From: Brachionus plicatilis
Lineage: Eukaryota > Rotifera > Eurotatoria > Ploima > Brachionidae
Assembly (NCBI GenBank): GCA_010279815.1
Contig: QEOQ01000204.1
Span: 233,226-254,845 of the forward strand
DNA: 21,620 bases
Reading direction: 5' to 3'
Every line of letters begins with the position of its first letter. Position 1 is the first letter of the stretch. The position numbers and the translations under genes were made by a program. This document shows positions 18,801 to 21,620 of the stretch, in pieces. The notes under the pieces are model-generated. The model was not told the origin of the DNA and did no database searches. It saw only the letters and a program-made list of their open reading frames with translations.

Positions 18801-20299
18801 TTGCAATCTGCAGCTAAGACTAAATTGATCCAAATCGTTTTTAGCTTTGAAAATATTCGTTTCAAAAAGAAGCATGGTAAGAAAACCAAGGCAAAAGATC
18901 GGTACGCAAAGAATATAAATAAGAATTGAAGAACAACATTTTTTTATTAAAATACATATCAAACTGATAAATTGAGCTTAACCTGAAAAATTATTTTTTA
19001 TAAAGCATAAATTTTTTTGTTTAAAAGTATTTTAGTGAAAAAAAAGTGAGCCATTTTTATTTACTCAGTAATTCTTGAAGTCCTTTTTTTTTAATTTTAC
19101 GAATTGATATGAAATTTACAATTCCATAGAGTCGTATTTTGGCTTTTTTCTTTAAATATGTCGAGTAACATGATGTAACTCAAGTTTGAAAAGTTTTTTA
19201 AAAATTTTACTTTAATAATTATCAATTTATTTACATCTCTAATTTAATATATTTTTTCATTTAAGCATACACCTTTTGATGGCATGGTCAGTACAACAAT
19301 AATTGCTTATACATTTGAAAAATTGAAAAAGCTTGCCAAAGACATTACAATGGTAAAAAATTCAAATTTTTTAGCATCGATTTGAAATTTTTTTTCAGGT
19401 TGAAAGTTTTGGTATTGAAGAAAAATTTGTTGAGCCAACAGAACTAGAATTCGACTACGATCTTCACATTGAAAATGAAATAAAAAATTCAAGTGAGCAA
19501 TTTGAAAAAACGGTATCCTTATCTATTTTTTGAGTAATTTTTAATTAAAACTTATGTTCCAGGGCTCTCTTTTAGAATGCAAAAACTTAATTCTTAGTAG
19601 CTGCACAAAAGATCAACTCAAATCGTACAGAATTAATCCTGATACATTTACTCAAATGTGCATGCAGCTAGCCTATTACCAATTGCATAATAAACCTGCG
19701 CCAACTTATGAGACTGCTACAACGCGAGGATTCTATCATGGTCGAACTGAAACAGTTCGCTCTTGTAGCAAAGAAGCTGTTAAATGGTGCCAAGCTATGA
19801 TCAATCAAAACAAATTGACAAGGCTTAACGATTTTGAGTTATTAAAGCTGTTTAGACAAGCATGCGAAAAACATGATCGCTTAATGAACGAAGCAAGAGA
19901 TAATGAAGGCTGCGACAGACATTTGTTAGGGTTGATGTTGATTGCAGGTGAGCTAGGATTGGAAATGCCAAAAATTTTTACGGACCCTGCTTGGAAAAAG
20001 AGTGGTGGTGGAGGAAACTTTTTAATTTCTTCTAGTTGTGTTGGGTACACAAATACAGTGGGAACGTGCTGTCCATTTTGCCTAGATGGCTACACCATGA
20101 TTTATTGCTTCTCTGATCAAGGGTTTCTATTTAGTTTGACTTAAAAATTAAAATTTTTAAATTTTTTTTTCTCAGCTTATGTTTTAGTATAACTCGGTTT
20201 AAAAATAGTTCAGAAACCTCAATGAACGGAATAGTTGAATCATTGAAGTCAGCTACACAGCAAGTTCAGCGTCTATTTGAATCGAATCCGAAGATTTGA
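15874..20299 (+). CDS. CROT: Carnitine O-octanoyltransferase, ten exons
   Basis: This enzyme transfers medium-chain acyl groups between CoA and carnitine, normally in peroxisomes to export shortened chains for mitochondrial oxidation. Exons rebuilt from frame and GT-AG sites: 15874-16083, 16205-16407, 16528-16652, 16708-16913, 16964-17077, 17135-17236, 19266-19352, 19399-19512, 19563-20122, 20176-20299, giving 614 residues (human CROT 612). Phases match at every junction. The start FDDNLPSLPVPDLDKTLKKY is a family hallmark. Catalytic His321 is in HTPFDGM; YETATTR and HGRTETVRS (about 436-454) form the carnitine/CoA site; SGGGGNFLISSS (534-545) replaces the usual STS with SSS. Overall similarity by eye is to CROT rather than CPT1, CPT2 or CRAT: there is no transmembrane or mitochondrial leader. 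The C-terminus, SNPKI, is not a standard peroxisomal PTS1. The intron before the His exon is 2,029 bases, far longer than the others (46-121). Confidence 0.93.
17237..19265 (+). other. Outsized CROT intron 6
   Basis: It begins GTAAGC and ends TTAAG, joining FIGSNVE to HTPFDGM exactly as in the protein family. The contents are AT-rich except for the candidate nested gene at 18748-18929. No transposon ends were identified. Confidence 0.75.
18748..18929 (+). CDS. Candidate nested two-exon micro-gene inside CROT intron 6
   Basis: ATG at 18748; exon 1 18748-18778, exon 2 18814-18929, joined by a GT-AG intron of only 35 bases, encode 48 residues. The protein starts MAAPAFIKIISKTKLIQIVF and then becomes strongly basic: RFKKKHGKKTKAKDRYAKN, ending INKN and a TGA stop. 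The basic exon is clearly GC-richer than the intron around it. The make-up, a short hydrophobic amphipathic front with a Lys/Arg tail, would suit a ribosomal, nucleolar or small mitochondrial protein, but I recognise no family. It lies on the same strand as its host. Weak points are the unusually short intron and the lack of homology; exon 2 alone could be a pseudogene fragment. Confidence 0.35.
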
Positions 20300-20355
20300 A
20301 TTATTCTATTTTTAAAAAATTTGGTATTTGCTAATTTTCTTTATTTAACTTATCA

Positions 20356-20361
20356 AATAAA
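20356..20361 (+). terminator. Poly(A) signal AATAAA of CROT
   Basis: A canonical hexamer 57 bases after the CROT stop and before the start of the next gene. Confidence 0.5.
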
Positions 20362-20491
20362 TATTTATATTACTACGACAATTTTTTTTTCTATTCTATG
20401 GATCTAATAATAGACAAGGCTTGGCATGGCATAGTAGATTTTTTATTCTAACTAAAATGCAAAAATAAAGCGTTGATTATAATTTGCAAAA

Positions 20492-20869
20492 ATGAGTTCC
20501 TTGGCACCAAATTATAAGCAAACAACTAAAGAAAATAAGGAAGAACAAGGTGAATTACGTGAGCTACAGCTTAAACAAGACGCTGGTCAGTCAATTCAGC
20601 CTGATTTTAGCAATCCATGCAAGCGTGAACACGAAGCGTATGGACGATGCATCACTGACAAAAAGCATAACTCATTTTTAAATTGTGATGATTATTTACA
20701 AAATGTTAAAAATTGTGAAAAGTATTGGAAAGAGGTGCAGGATTACCGAGTTAAATATCTTGACAAATCTGGATTCGAATTACCGAAAGAAGAAGAGTTG
20801 GAAAAATGGAAAAGTAAAATGCATGATTGGTACATTACTAAACAGTTAAACCCTCCCGAAGATATTTAA
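20492..20869 (+). CDS. CHCHD7: Twin CX9C mitochondrial protein, CHCHD7/Cox23 type
   Basis: This is a 125-residue intermembrane-space protein of the coiled-coil-helix-coiled-coil-helix family; the yeast relative Cox23 helps build cytochrome c oxidase. Two CX9C motifs are present: Cys43 with Cys53 (NPCKREHEAYGRC) and Cys65 with Cys75 (NCDDYLQNVKNC), 11 residues apart, as needed for the two-disulfide hairpin made by Mia40. The following EKYWKEVQDYR and the run up to LPKEEELEKW match the order in human CHCHD7 (KNCRRFW then a P..AERDEI region), which separates it from COA4, CHCHD5 or COX17. The N-terminal 40 residues form a charged, Gln/Glu/Lys-rich extension longer than in human. The gene has no intron and starts 192 bases after CROT on the same strand. 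Confidence 0.85.
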   Translation: MSSLAPNYKQTTKENKEEQGELRELQLKQDAGQSIQPDFSNPCKREHEAYGRCITDKKHNSFLNCDDYLQNVKNCEKYWKEVQDYRVKYLDKSGFELPKEEELEKWKSKMHDWYITKQLNPPEDI

Positions 20870-20874
20870 ATAAA
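20869..20874 (+). terminator. Poly(A) signal overlapping the CHCHD7 stop codon
   Basis: AATAAA begins on the last base of the TAA stop. If it is used, the 3' UTR would be only some 15-30 bases. Confidence 0.35.
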
Positions 20875-20956
20875 ATTTGAAACCCTTATTTGTTATTAAT
20901 TTTTAATATTTTATAAAAATGAGCAAATATGCTCCTTAATTTCACAAATAACACTA

Positions 20957-21336
20957 CAGTAAAAACCGGATATAAAAAATTCGAATTTGCACAACAAAAA
21001 ATTTCTTATATCAGACAATTTCTTATAAACGAAAAATTTTTTTTTTAGTAAAAAACTGTTAAAGGATGAATAGGGAAGTTTTGAGAAACTATTTTATTTA
21101 TTTACATATTAATCTATGCAATTGAGAATTTGAATTCTTTTTTTTAGACTAAAAGCAGTCCTCTGATTGTTTATTTTGTCATTTTTATCATCGCCTTTTT
21201 AATTATTTGTAATTTTTAAAAATTTCAAATTTATAAAAAACAAAAAAAGTTCAACTTTCTTGTAAACAACAAGTTTAGCATGAAAAACATCTTATTTGTT
21301 TCTTGTACCCATATTTCTTATAAACGGTCTTCACTG
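20957..21336. mobile_element. Non-autonomous inverted-repeat transposon (pogo/Tigger or other Tc1-mariner-like MITE)
   Basis: The left end CAGTAAAAACCGGATATAAA and the reverse complement of the right end, CAGTGAAGACCGTTTATAAG, match at most positions and continue similar for about 35 bases. Both ends are flanked by TA, the target duplicated by Tc1/mariner and pogo elements; CAGT starts are typical of the pogo/Tigger group. The length of 380 bases and absence of a transposase frame make it a MITE-like copy. TTTCTTATAAACG is also repeated inside the left part (about 21021-21033). Confidence 0.6.
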
Positions 21337-21620
21337 TATTTAGATCAAATGAAAGTTGCCTTTATTAAACTTATTTTAACTAAATTTTAATTTTAGAATT
21401 TTTGATATAATTAATTCTGAGATTGTTTGGTAACATTAGAAATTGTAAATTGAACTTGGTTCTTTTAATGTAACGATATTCTTGCATTCGATTTCAATAT
21501 TCACAATTCGGGCTTCTAATCTAATTAATGATTAGATACTTGGTTATCAAGCCATTTAAGCATTGCTTTGCTTAGTAGTGTCCACATTTTGGTATAATGA
21601 AAATTACGTACATGAAAACT
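21337..21620. other. Window end, no gene recognised
   Basis: AT-rich DNA past the transposon. A 20-codon frame on the minus strand near 21530-21590 has no support. Confidence 0.5.

Noticed and set aside
19805..20050. 81-codon minus-strand frame inside CROT exon 9
   Set aside because: It is an antisense shadow of a conserved catalytic region.
1..21620. CRISPR arrays, rRNA, operon-type ribosome binding sites
   Set aside because: The window is intron-bearing eukaryotic DNA; no regularly spaced repeats or rRNA-like segments were seen.

Overview
The window is nuclear DNA from an animal, very probably a small invertebrate. It is strongly A+T-rich, the genes have GT-AG introns that are mostly 46-121 bases, and the recognisable proteins are typical animal housekeeping proteins (ABHD12, CROT, PREB/Sec12, FKBPL, CHCHD7/Cox23, NAT). 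The sequence does not fix the phylum. A very AT-rich genome with tiny introns and a kept arylamine N-acetyltransferase would suit a rotifer or similar micro-invertebrate, but that is a guess.

Layout. 1-1736 (+): the last nine exons of an ABHD12-type lipase whose 5' end lies outside the window. 2122-2955 (+): an intronless arylamine N-acetyltransferase with an intact Cys-His-Asp triad. 2956-5897: gene-poor AT-rich DNA. 5898-6893 (-): an FKBPL-like TPR co-chaperone. 6894-8505: spacer containing a truncated retroposon flanked by 13-base direct repeats. 8506-9840 (-): PREB/Sec12, the ER-bound exchange factor for Sar1. 9841-11551: spacer with an unusual GC-richer, hairpin-bearing block. 11552-14366: a cluster of small secreted-peptide genes. 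It holds three histidine-rich paralogues (one reversed and head-to-head with the second; the third a shortened tandem copy) and, between copies two and three on the opposite strand, an unrelated two-exon gene encoding a 59-residue presumed secreted peptide. 15874-20299 (+): peroxisomal-type carnitine O-octanoyltransferase, rebuilt here as ten exons and 614 residues. Its one outsized intron (about 2 kb) holds a candidate nested 48-codon gene. 20492-20869 (+): a twin CX9C protein of the CHCHD7/Cox23 type. 20957-21336: a short inverted-repeat transposon flanked by TA.

The housekeeping genes do not form a shared pathway and look like ordinary eukaryotic neighbours. The part most likely to be undescribed is the 11.5-14.4 kb cluster. 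Its peptides have a cleavable signal sequence, a short Ser/Glu segment carrying S-x-E phosphorylation-type sites, a His/Lys/Arg run and a Tyr/Ser/Asp/Glu tail, an architecture like salivary histatin and statherin or metal-binding matrix peptides. Two copies share an identical 34-base promoter block ending in a TATA box.
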